NCBI RefSeq assembly: GCF_910592395.1
Contig: NC_088318.1
Span: forward strand, 5,044,756 to 5,108,755
Direction: 5' to 3'
Length of the DNA: 64,000 nt
From: Lineus longissimus
Taxonomy: Eukaryota > Nemertea > Pilidiophora > Heteronemertea > Lineidae
Part shown: positions 24,114-36,100 of the stretch, one piece after another
Layout: each line of letters begins with the position of its first letter
Numbering within the stretch: the first letter of the stretch is position 1
The notes under the pieces: model-generated
Told to the model about the DNA's origin: nothing
Database searches by the model: none
The model's input: the letters and a program-made list of their open reading frames with translations, nothing else
Translations under genes and position numbers: made by a program

Positions 24114-27100
24114 AATAACAACAACATCAAGAACAACAACAACCAGGGAACCACATGCAGAAATCAATAATGTAACATTCCACTTCCGATATTGAAATGA
24201 AGATGTCTGATGCAAAATAGTGATTTATTGCCCTAGTCTGTGAGGCGGAGAAAAAGAAATAAAATGCACACCGGAAAGTCACCACCTATAACAATGCATG
24301 CATATACATGTACAATACAAATATATATGTATTCATGGAAGAGTAGTAAAATGCGGTATCATTCCAAGGATAAATACTCGAGGTGCATCACCATCACGTT
24401 TTCCGTTCTGAGTGATGATAACTAAAGATATTGGCATTTTTCATGTCGTTCTGGCTGGCCGAAGGTACTTAGCTGCACTCAGGAATGTGACATTTGTTTA
24501 TTCATTCAAGATCACATTTACCAAAAGATGTTGGTGTTAAACGACACTAGATTATCTTTCCTTAGGGCAGGCCTAACCAATGCTGAGCGTTACTCTTTCA
24601 CAGTGTCAACAATAGCCGGCACTATTAGAGTTTAGTGACAAGAGACCAGCCATTCCTTTGGCAAGATCTATCTGAAAATGCTTTACACTATCTTTAAGGG
24701 CGGATCATGGACAGAAGCTAATGGAGTCCAATTGGTGTCGCCTGGTGACCAATCCACAGTCAGGTATCCTGGTCTTGTTTGATAAAATATTCCACCCACA
24801 GGCGCGAATAGTACCAAATTTGCTGCGGATGGTAGAAACACTTCTCAGCGGGTTTGTGCTAGTCTGGCCCAGCTGGCTCGGACCTGTGCCGTAGTCTCCC
24901 TGTAATGCATGCTGTGAAGAGAGTACTGGGGGAAGAATTTGCCTTACCAGTGCAGTATGTCCCAAGGTATCCATCCACACAATTGCAAGTGCAATCGGCC
25001 TCATTGGCGGTGCCGCAGTTCATACAAACTCCCTTGTATTTGGCATAACATTCTAGGAGAGAAAATTAGCTTTGTGAAGTTCACGGTCCGGTTGTAAAAT
25101 GCACAAAATTCACGTTATCTCTTGTCTAACGGTTATAGTAAGTTTCCTTAAAGACGTTCTATCTTTCTGTTAATCCCATAAAATGTTTTAAACGTTCAGG
25201 ATATATATGTGCTATTCATCCATGGCCTTAACAACGATTCCGTTAAGCTAAAGTTTTTTCGAACAACCCAGCCGAGTTGATACTTTAACATGGGCAGCAA
25301 ATCAAATGGATCTGATAGATCGTCATTTGAATGAAATGAGGAACCCCTACAGTTTGGTCCCTCATGAAGATTGGGGAGGGGGCGACAACCACAATAACCT
25401 CGTCTATTGTAGGGGCTCTAACACGAACAGAAACATTTTATAATAATAATAATACGAGTCTTATATAGCGCAGTATCCAACCATTAACTGGCCGCTCAAA
25501 GCGCTTTTATACAAACTTCTTCTTTGGACGCAGTGAGCACACCCCATGTTCTTTTACACTCGCTGCGATAGTCAGTCAAGTGAAAAATACTGACAAGACT
25601 ATATTAGATAATGTCCTCGTGCCAATGTTTCATAGGGCTGGTATGTGTGCTACCGGCTTTAGGGGTTTTGGACACACATATCAATAGGCATTACTGCTTG
25701 GTTCCCCTTCTGGTGGAGTTTAAGTGAGCGCCTTCTGCTTGCTCCTTGAAACCCCTGATTGATTTCGATTAAGATCGGAGTAATAATATGGTATCCAAAA
25801 AGCCCATTGAACAGGGAAACATGGAAAGGCGCTATGTGTAAGAACTCATCATTATCATTATTAGAGACTTTCGGCAAGTTCAAAATCTACACCAGTCTGA
25901 CGTATCCGTTTATTGTTGTTACGTGTTGTGTTTTAATATCTTACACAGTCCCCAAGCGCGATATGCAATAGGGACACTGATTAACAATATGTAAATGATA
26001 CTTGATTAAGAAGTAACATGGAAGAATCATTTTTGTTTTGGAAGTGACTACTTGGCAAGCCCGGCTTACCAAACAGCGACTTTTTCTTGTCCTGAATGGA
26101 GAGCCGAACTCATTAATATTAAAGTAAAGTCTCCAGCTCGCCAAACAGGGTAGATTTTTTACCTGTTTGGCAAGCCCGGCTGGCCGAACAGGGTGGCTTT
26201 TTAGTGCTGTTTGGCAAGCGGCTCTCCAAACAGGACAAAAAAAGATGCCTGTTCGGCGAGCAGCTTGCCAAATAGACCCGGCCTTTTGTTTTACCTCTCA
26301 ACATTGTGCAGGACGTTAATATGTCATACATCACATGTACGTAAAATCGATAGGGATACGTAACACGGGCGTGAATTTTGAACTTGCAGTAAAATCTCAA
26401 TCATCTTCGAAACTTACGGCATGTTGCACTGGCAGCAGTGCAGGCTGGCTCTGAAACAATGAAAACGAAATCAAATATCTGACACAAGCGCCAAAATTTG
26501 TCGACGATTAGATCGACGAAACAGACAGAAAAAGGATAATTGCTTGAACAATACATATATTCATTTTTGGGGGCTTAAAATCACATTCATTGATCAGCTG
26601 TCAACGTCAAAAAGACATAAAATGCAAAATAGAATTCTAAAATAATTATTTCAAACTCCAAGCTTTGGTATATGTAGGTACAGTTTAAGACCCGCTCGAG
26701 GGCATGGAGACTGGCATCGTGTGATAAGAACAAGCAACATGGGACGTGTATGGAGAAGGGTTAACATAATTTTATTGGATGTTCATGAATATGTAGCCTT
26801 TGAACTAGTAGAAAAATATCCCGGAAGAACTTACGGCATAAGTTATTGTTGCACCAGAATTTCCCCGTTGGACATTTTGAGCAGGGGCTTCCTTCTGTGA
26901 AGACTGGGCCAGATGCCAGCGGAGCGCTGTTAAAGAAAGTTTGATTTGTTTTTAACAAGAACGCTCAATGTTATAAAATTATCACCACGTATGTATCAAT
27001 ATGTATTCGTCTTATTTCTCTTGTTAATTGCTGACCATATTTAGTTTATCATCTTCAGTATCTAAAGTTAAGGACCAGTAATGCTCTGCTTCGGCCCTGC

Positions 27101-30100
27101 TTTCATGGAATACTTTTCTTGGTCAATAAAGATTATATGCTGAGTAGACGCTATTTAGCCGGTTTTGGTGCGTCTGTTTCACATAGGCCTACATCACGTT
27201 AAATAGGCCTTTTGTACAGGCGCCTCTCAACCGGCTGAATAGCGTCGACACAGTATATACACTGAACTACCCCCAAAGTGCATAAAACAATGCTTTCAAA
27301 GCAGGGCTCAGTTGTTTAAACACGTTTTGTGACTAACGCTGGCCTTCACTTTAACTTGGCGTTAAGTGTAAAGGGAGATAACGCCAAGTTAAATTAACGC
27401 CAGCGTTAGCGACAAAATTAGTTCGGAAAACCAGGCCCAGGACTGAGAGATACAGGTATAAAAGGAATGTACGTCCTGGGAATGCAGGACCCCATACAAT
27501 AGCTGTGTATTGTCAACGAATGTGGTTAATGGTTTGGTTAGGGTTAGCTACATAATCTTCAACAAAGGAACTCGGCGACTCTGTTCACTTTAACAAAAGG
27601 ACCGGTGTGCAAGGGATAGTAGTCCTAGGGCTGATAGTCCGTGTAACAATAGCCCGCATTGCTAAATGTTTTGGTTAGGGTTAGCGGTACAATAGATCAT
27701 GCTGCTTAATTGGTCAAATACAATGCTACCGGACTATGACTCCAGGGGGACTATATCCGCTGTCACACCGGACTTAGATTCCGGAGACTTGCATTTCTTT
27801 TACCCCGGTCCATATTAGTTATTTTCAAATTACTTACTCATCATAATGACATACGACATATGTGACGCCAGTAAGTGAACTCCCGTCCTTCTTGGTAAAT
27901 GACGAGCACACTTTCACTCCACAGCCTATTTTGGTTATTTGATGAAGGACAACCTGAGGTCGAAATTAAAGAAATAAAAATGATAACCAAATTACAGAGA
28001 AAAAAGTCGAAAAACACGCATGATACAATCATATTACCATCCCTTTCCCTATAGGGACATATTAAAGGACCATTGGTATTATCAATGGCAATATTGCCCA
28101 GCTGTTGGCAGCCCAGTCACCTCGTATTCTACATACATGTACATGTAAGTAGTTTCCATGAACAAATTGCAAAAAAGGAAAAATTCGAAGTCTGACTGAA
28201 TTATCACGCTTTTCCGATGTTAGACACCCTCTTGACCGGAGTTAGCTCTCTATGCGTCGATCCTTTCCATGTGGAACGATGCTCAAGTAAGGCTCTTCCT
28301 GGAGCCATTGATCTACCTAATGTGACGACTTGGTGTAGATATTTTCCGACGTCACGCTGATGGCGCTGGATTACCCCGCTACTGCGACGATAATGGAAAT
28401 GACGTTGCGTCGTAATGGCGGGGTGACGTGAACTTGGATCTTGGCGTGCACTCACGTGAAGGGAAAGGTTTTTCGCGCCAGAAATTGTGCTACTAAAATA
28501 ACGAATAACTCATTTTTCTACTATCTAAGAGCTGAAACAAAATTGGAAAAGCATCAAACACGTTCAGGAAAATAGTTTACTAGTGAACAAGAAGAAGAAC
28601 AAACATATATACGTGTACGGCAGAAAAAAACGCCCATTCCTTTAAGCAAGGAGTGGTAAGTGATTTTGATATATTCATTAAAGGCCTTATCCATGAGTTC
28701 AATAATTTTATTAACTTGAATTTCAATTTTAAAATTTTCAATTCTGTTAATAAACACTGAATATAAATTTCAATGGACAGGACAACTATCCCATTACAAT
28801 TCTTACATGATTTAATGACTCCGACGGCATGCCAACCATTCGTCTCATCTTGAAATAGGGTGCAATTGTCATGCTTCTCCGAACCTTGACATCCCAAAAG
28901 GACTCCATATGGAACACGGTTTTAAACTTTAGGTTCAATTTTCAGGGAGAAGTTTCTTCAGTTAAAGTATCTTTTCAGCATATTTGTAAATAACCAGTAT
29001 ATGTTGTCTTTTGAAGCGGCAAATAACGGCCAAATTATAATCAATATGAAATACAAATGTTTATCTCTGCTGGTTATTCCTTCCACCAATTACCGAACAC
29101 TCCATGAGTCCATGCCCCAAACTCCGTGCGGAGCACGGGTCATTACTAGTCATACTACATGTATAATGTCCGTTGGCAATAGATAGATTTTGAATTTACA
29201 ATTCTATAATGCCCGTTGGCAATAGAAATTTTGAACTTACCATTTTATAATACCCGTTGGCAATAGAGAGATTTGATCTTACCATTCTATAATGCCCGCA
29301 CACAGCACCATCCCCGCACTTGTTCGTCTTCTTGTCATACGATGAGATCTCTCCATACCAAGCGTCATAGGCGTTCACAGGATCACTGGATCCCTGTCTC
29401 CAGTAGAGATTCTGCCCTACATTAGTAACACCAGGTACTGTCACTACCACGTGCCCACCTTTACATGTTTCCGCCAATTTTTGGCCCGGGGCTGCCAGCG
29501 CCTCGTCCCATATCTGAAACATTACGAGAGCTTAATTTGAGTATCATGTTTTCCCTCTAAAAGCCTACAAATTTCCTGTCATTCATATATTTCCAAAAGC
29601 AAAATTTAAGGTTTTTGATCAACTGTCCAATCATAAGTCCCGAAGTTTGCATCTTCGGAGTACATGTACTACCTTGCAATGGGCCCAGTGTGGAGGGCTC
29701 CATTTCGGGGTTAGTTCATGTCAAAGTCTGCCTACGGAAACCAGGGTACATGTATGTCTTCACTTTTTGTGTTTTTCATTGGTGTCTTATACGCCAGCTA
29801 ATAGCTGTCGGTCAAATCTCAGCCCTACAGGAAATAAAACTCCACCTCTCGGTGAAATCTGACTACCTGTGAGCCAACATCTCAATCAGGGGACCACTTA
29901 AGGGCTGAGATGACTATTAACTGTTCAGTGTGATCATGGGTCAAATATGCTAAAAAGTCGCTGTCATGCTTGAATAAGGTGTTGAATGTTAGTGTTTTGG
30001 TTTGTAAACAAGATATTAGACTTTTTTATTTGGATTAATGTTAACTAACACACTACAGGTCGATTTTGAAATAGGAACTCCTTTTCATGATTTTCTTAGG

Positions 30101-33100
30101 GTGGAATGACATGGTCTTGCTGGCGGTAAACATGGCTCCATAACGTGTCAACTGACATGTCTCAGACAAATGTCAATAACACAAGTTAAAATCATTGGAA
30201 TTGTTTTAAATTCATACATAGAGTTGTCAAGATATAGGACTATGCTCATGGAAAGTTTGAAGAAAAACACAACATCAGATTTTTTTTAAATCAGGAAAAT
30301 GTAATGTACATAGAATGTACAGGGAATGTATGTGAAATTTAATTGTGTAGAGGGCCCTTGATCGGCAATTCAAAATGGCTGCACCGCAGACACTGATACG
30401 TTACATACCGCGTCACCTCCAGAATCTGGGGGAACGTAGTACATGTATGTCTGACCTCTGACCCGTCTAGTTGGCCGTTATACGTGTCACTACTGTTTCT
30501 ACATGACAAACACATTTTTGTGGCCCACTAAATAAGTTTTTAATTGAGAACACATCTTATGGTAGACATAAATGAAGATACCTGACACGAACAGACAAAA
30601 ATAAATTCTTTGGTCTCATTAGGGACTTTTTTTGTATTCATGCGCGGCCAACCGTAGTTCCTAAAATCATTGATTTCTCGGTCCTCACAGTATGTCAGTG
30701 TTGATTTAGCAGTTGTTTTGGCAGAGGCATGCTTTTTTGGAGTTTCTGAAACCTAGAGCGCTACTCAGTAGGCGGCTTACAAGAAACTACGCATTGACTG
30801 TTGTTGCCGACGTATGTGTACACTGAACTTGGTATGTGCGTCGACCCCGTGTTGAAATGCCGTCCAGTGCCAGTTGGTGCGTTTTTCGCTGATTTGTGCA
30901 AAATTCAACATATCTCAAAAGTTCAATTGTTGACCCTCGATTTGTTTTTGATTTTTGTGTAGCGTAAGCAACTGTCTTTCATGAAAGAATGGTCACTGTA
31001 AGAATTATTCAGGAAGAAATGTATAATATTTGGGGGTTTTCGTGATTGTCCGGCTCAATTGGCAATATTGCCATTTGGGATGGTGAACAGAGCTAGGAGC
31101 AAATGCGACGCTTATGATTTATCTAAAGAAATAAAATGCCCGATTTAACATCCTGCAGAATCAGGGGAATCGGGCGTTTCCAGTGATATGCGACACAAAT
31201 GGGTTGTCCTCATGCATTCACTTTGGAATGTCAATGGGGCACGTCATCATCGCGTACATTTGGGAAAAACTCCCTAACGAGACCTTTGTCGCTAATTGTA
31301 GTAATATATTTTGCCACCTGCTTAAAATAGTACCACCATATAAACAAATGCACATGGCTGTCATTTAATCCTGATGACATGTTTTTATTGCAGTTAATTC
31401 ACAATGATCATGCAGCAAATGGTAAATATTTGTCATTGATATTCTAGTTAGTGTCGTAAAAATTTTTTTAGTGCAATTTATTGTTTATTTGCCGCATTGG
31501 GGAAATTAACACAGTAATTATAACTGATGGTCAAAGAGCGAGAATTCAACCCGTAGGAGGCTTGGATTGCTGTTCATATGAGTAACATAAGCATTATTAT
31601 AATTTTATGTGTTCATCATCATATGCTAATGAGAAAATGACATGTGGTACCGAAGGACGTCATCGATATTTATGAAAATTGTCATTAACTAATCACAGAC
31701 CTTTCATTTTTAGATGTGTTCAGGGGTTAATAAGAGGACCGCCGGAAGTGGGGACCGCATTGACCCCAGGAAAGAGAGTTTGCAGTTGAGCATTTCTTAC
31801 ACTAATGGAAATGAAGAATGTACCGTAAAAAAGGTACATCATGTCAATTGGCACTAAATCAGAGTTTTTTTATGAGTTTACTGGTGTCTGTTTGTAATTA
31901 CTGTAGTGATGAATAATTACTATAAACATATACAGAAATTGATGTGTGTGTGCAAGCTGGATCAAGAGTAATAATAGGGACCACAGTTTGCTCTAGTGTG
32001 AATAGAAACGTTGAAAGTAATTGGTCTCTAAAATATGAAGAGGAAATGCACTAGACTCACACCCGTGTCTCAAAAATTTGATCTGTACAATTTCAAGTGA
32101 TGATTGTGAAGTATAAAATAGTGATGATGATGAAAGTTTAACAATTTACAACTTATTATTGTCGCGAAAATTTAGGTTCATGCCGAGTAAAATCTATCAT
32201 ACATATTGTGCTTGGGTAGACACGAGTGTCCAAAGGACCGTAAACGATTCTTAAATGCGCTTTTCTGTTCTCTAGAGAACCACACCTTAATTCGTCAATA
32301 TACAGTCGGGTATGACACATTCCAAGGGGCATTTAAAACTGCTACTCCGGATTTGCTTGTTTTTCAAGCGTTTAATCAAGGGTGGTTCCACCTGCTCACA
32401 GATGTAGCTCCGTGAGTAGGCCTACACTCAGCACGACTTATCCCATCCACTTAAAATCGCATTGATTTTCAAATACAGATCTGTGTACAGTATGTAATAC
32501 AGTGTCTGCATACATCAGGTCCTCTTGTACAACCTCACCATGTGTAGTAGGATCCTTGGCCTGCCCACATTTTCTAATTCGGTCGAAATGACAACACACG
32601 AGGCCTATGCATAAAAATGCACTCGAGTATAGCTCGCTTGGATGTTTGAATGGAGGAACTTGGTCGCATGCTGTCAGTGTTTTGGACCGCTCGATCACTC
32701 CACAAACACGTGCACAACAAAAAATAAAATGTATACAAATATATGTCTGCCAATCATAGATTTAATGTTGTATGTTAATATGTTTTAGGTTGGATGTCCA
32801 ACATTCAGGTTAAATTGGGTGGATGTAAATTTTATTTTAATCGCCCCAACATAAATTCTATGTTAGAAAATAATTTTTGAAATATTTAAAAAAAAACAAA
32901 ACGGACGGATGTGTTTTTTATCAAAAACTTTTTCTGAAATATTTTGGAAAAGCTGTATCAAGAAAACACATTCTTTCAATTCAATTTAATCTCAAATTTT
33001 CATGAAAAATACATATCAAGAGAAGGAAATATTTTTTGAAACTGAATTTCTTTTGCCATTCTCGAGAAAACATAATTCCAACATAGAATCATGTTACTCC

Positions 33101-36100
33101 AAGACTTTTATGTTGAAATAAGTAAACAAGCACCACAATGTAATATAATCTGTCCAACGTTTCGGTATATTGAACCTTCTACTGGGAATAAACAGCAGGT
33201 ACCTGCGAATTGCTTTAAGTACTTTAAGGACTTTTATGTCACAGCTTCTACAGTTGACTTTTACATTTCTAAAGCGAGGGAGGTTAACATGGCTCCTTAC
33301 ACCCCTCAATTTCACAAGCCACAATAGAACGGGCGAATCTATTCCGAGCGGAAATCTATTTCACACTCTAGAGTAAGTTCAACCGACTGGGCAGCGTGTG
33401 GAAACTTGGTATAAATCCCTGCAAGGCATGGTGTCAAGAAAATGCATCTAAAAGAACCCCTCTGAAAGTCATCGCACCCGCGATAACTTGTTGCGTGGAG
33501 AAATGTTTGACCCAGTCATATGATATCAGCTTCATCCTCAATGTACTGACATTGCTCAGCTTCCAGACAACGCGCGTCAATACTTTGACGAAAGGTATAG
33601 CATGCATTCATATGCAATCTACCTCAAAATGAAGTTGGTCGGCTATTACTCGCTCTAAAACAACACCGCTGCACACAGTAGTATATACAATGGTAACAAG
33701 TTAGCGTGATGCCACTGACAATCGCTATTGCTAGATCAGCGGTCTGATAACTCAGCAGTGCAGTGTTTTTGTGTCTCATTCAAAAACCAAAATATCCTTT
33801 GCGTTGAAACTTTCGCGGTGTCCAGAGAAGATAAAAAGGGGAAAGCATGTGAAGTAGATGTTTTTAAATCCAGTTATTAGCAGCGCAGCGGTCATGGAAA
33901 GTGAGGACTGTGTGATCGAAAAACGGGCTCACCATGTAACAGGAAGTGCACATTTCATACGGCAGAATTAGATCAAATTTGAGTGAGGTGCACCGTAAAG
34001 TGAGGCGCGCGGTGTGGTATGGGCGGAGGGCTACGGAGACAATACCGCTGGAAGTTCAGCATGATACTCTCCTCACCGATGTAAGTTTGCTTATAAGGTG
34101 CCAATAAACTCATTTGTAATTTGTAATTTGTAATTTGTAATTTGTAATTTGTAATTTGTAATTTGTAATTTGTAATTTGTAATTTGTAATTTGTAATTTG
34201 TAATTTGTAATTTGTAATTTGTAATTTGTAATTTGTAATTTGTAATTTGTAATTTGTAATTTGTAATTTGTAATTTGTAATTTGTAATTTGTAATTTGTA
34301 ATTTGTAATTTGTAATTTGTTAAATAGTGACAGCAACTACCTGCATGTTTCACCTCTACATGTACTTGAAAGCCTGTGAAGTAGTTATACGGCGAAGTGA
34401 TCAAACATGACAGAAGCGTGAGGTATTATAATCGACCACAGACCAGTGTTAGTGTTATTGCGCAATTATAGTGGAATACCTAGTTTTAAACCACGAATTT
34501 CAAGTGCTAACTTGACGGACGTCAGGAGTAGCTGCAGACTACTTATGAGTGACCCATTGTGAAATAATGGATGCACTCGTCAGATCAATAACATTCTCAA
34601 ACGTGTCAGGTACTTGTCTGCTCGCTAAAATCGAACTCCGGGCAAATATTCCTGTAGAGTACGTTGAAGGGACAAATAAGCCAACCGTAGAGGATTTTCA
34701 GCAAAATTAAATTGGAACCTTTATTGAATTATTTTCCCGACATCTAAAAAACAGACATTTTGGGTGTTTGATTTTTGCCAAAAAATCTCTGCGGGTGCAT
34801 ATTTGTGTCAGCCTAAACGTTTTAAAAAACTTTTATTTCTAAGAAAGTACATTGAACGTTGACGTGAATTGTAATAAATCGGCTACTTTGGCATCATGTA
34901 GTACTATGGAACGCTAATATAATTTTGATGTATACATTATGTATTATATCTGATGTAATGTACAATTAATTCGTGAGATATTCTTGAGAATTTGTCAAAC
35001 TCGCTGTTGTATAGTCCTACTGCAACTTGACCTTCCTATACCGCAACTTGACCGTCACACAGACACGACTTCGAATTATTCTGGCAAAACTAACCAGATA
35101 CGCAAGCCAAGAGTATTTATGATATTGAAAAAGGCGACCAAAAGCACCTGAGGCTGCGAATTAGAATGTCAAGATGGGCCTGCATTTGTGTCGAGAAGTT
35201 AAACGTACATACATATTTTGAACAATTGGGGCTTTATGTTACAAGTTCATGCATGTACAAAATAATTTGTCATTTGGCCACTCAGGTCAAGTTGGACGGA
35301 TCTATAATACCAGTGTCAAGTGGTCAGAGACCAACCGAGAAAAATGCGTACAAGTGTCTTCTATGGGGAAGGGTGGACAAACGTTTTGTCGTTCAAGTAC
35401 ATTCATAAATTGGGTGGATCTAAGATCGGTTCTGACGAAAGAAAAAAAGTTAAATAAAAGTCAATAACATGTACAATGTAGTTATGAAACTCATTATAGA
35501 AGAGGGTCACGATTCATTTCTGCCGGTAATAGAGATGGAGGACACGGATAAAAGAACGCGGAAACACATAAAAAGCGGAGACATCATGGAAGAATGTGCG
35601 TTTTTAGATTTCTCTCGTTACCAGTGATCAGGAGCATGTGACCTGATTGAACAACGAGGTTTTTTTCTCGTATTTTTCTAAAAATAATACAGGTAAACTC
35701 TGCGATGTTTTGGCCTCGGAGAAAAGAGAAAATATCTTCTATCCTATACAAAAAATAATCTGAAGGATGGAAAACCACTTGCAGACAAACTTTGGTTAAT
35801 TACGTAATTTATCATGATCGACAGAAAAAGAAATAGCTACCTCAAAAGTATCAACGGCCTACTACACATCGTTCGATCACAGCTTGAAAATCACGATGTT
35901 AAATGGAATCAGCGATTATTCAATTACAAAATACGTGTACATACACATTGAATGTATAAAGATTGATGTTGTGTACACCTGCGTACAGTCATGTACTTGT
36001 ACATGTACTCTATAGATGTAGATCAATTTCCCATCACGTTCCTCATCACGACGTCTTTCTGCTATAGAACGCCAGGTTCTATTTCTATTTACTTGTGGCA

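Noticed and set aside
23967-24215. Poly-Val and poly-Thr ORFs
   Set aside because: Both are translations of the (ACG)n microsatellite in an intron.
33973-34404. Minus-strand ORF of repeated LQITNYK
   Set aside because: Translation of the (TAATTTG)n satellite only.
35166-35467. Two overlapping plus-strand ORFs of 72-80 residues
   Set aside because: No domain or splice support; lies within gene A intron 1 on the opposite strand.
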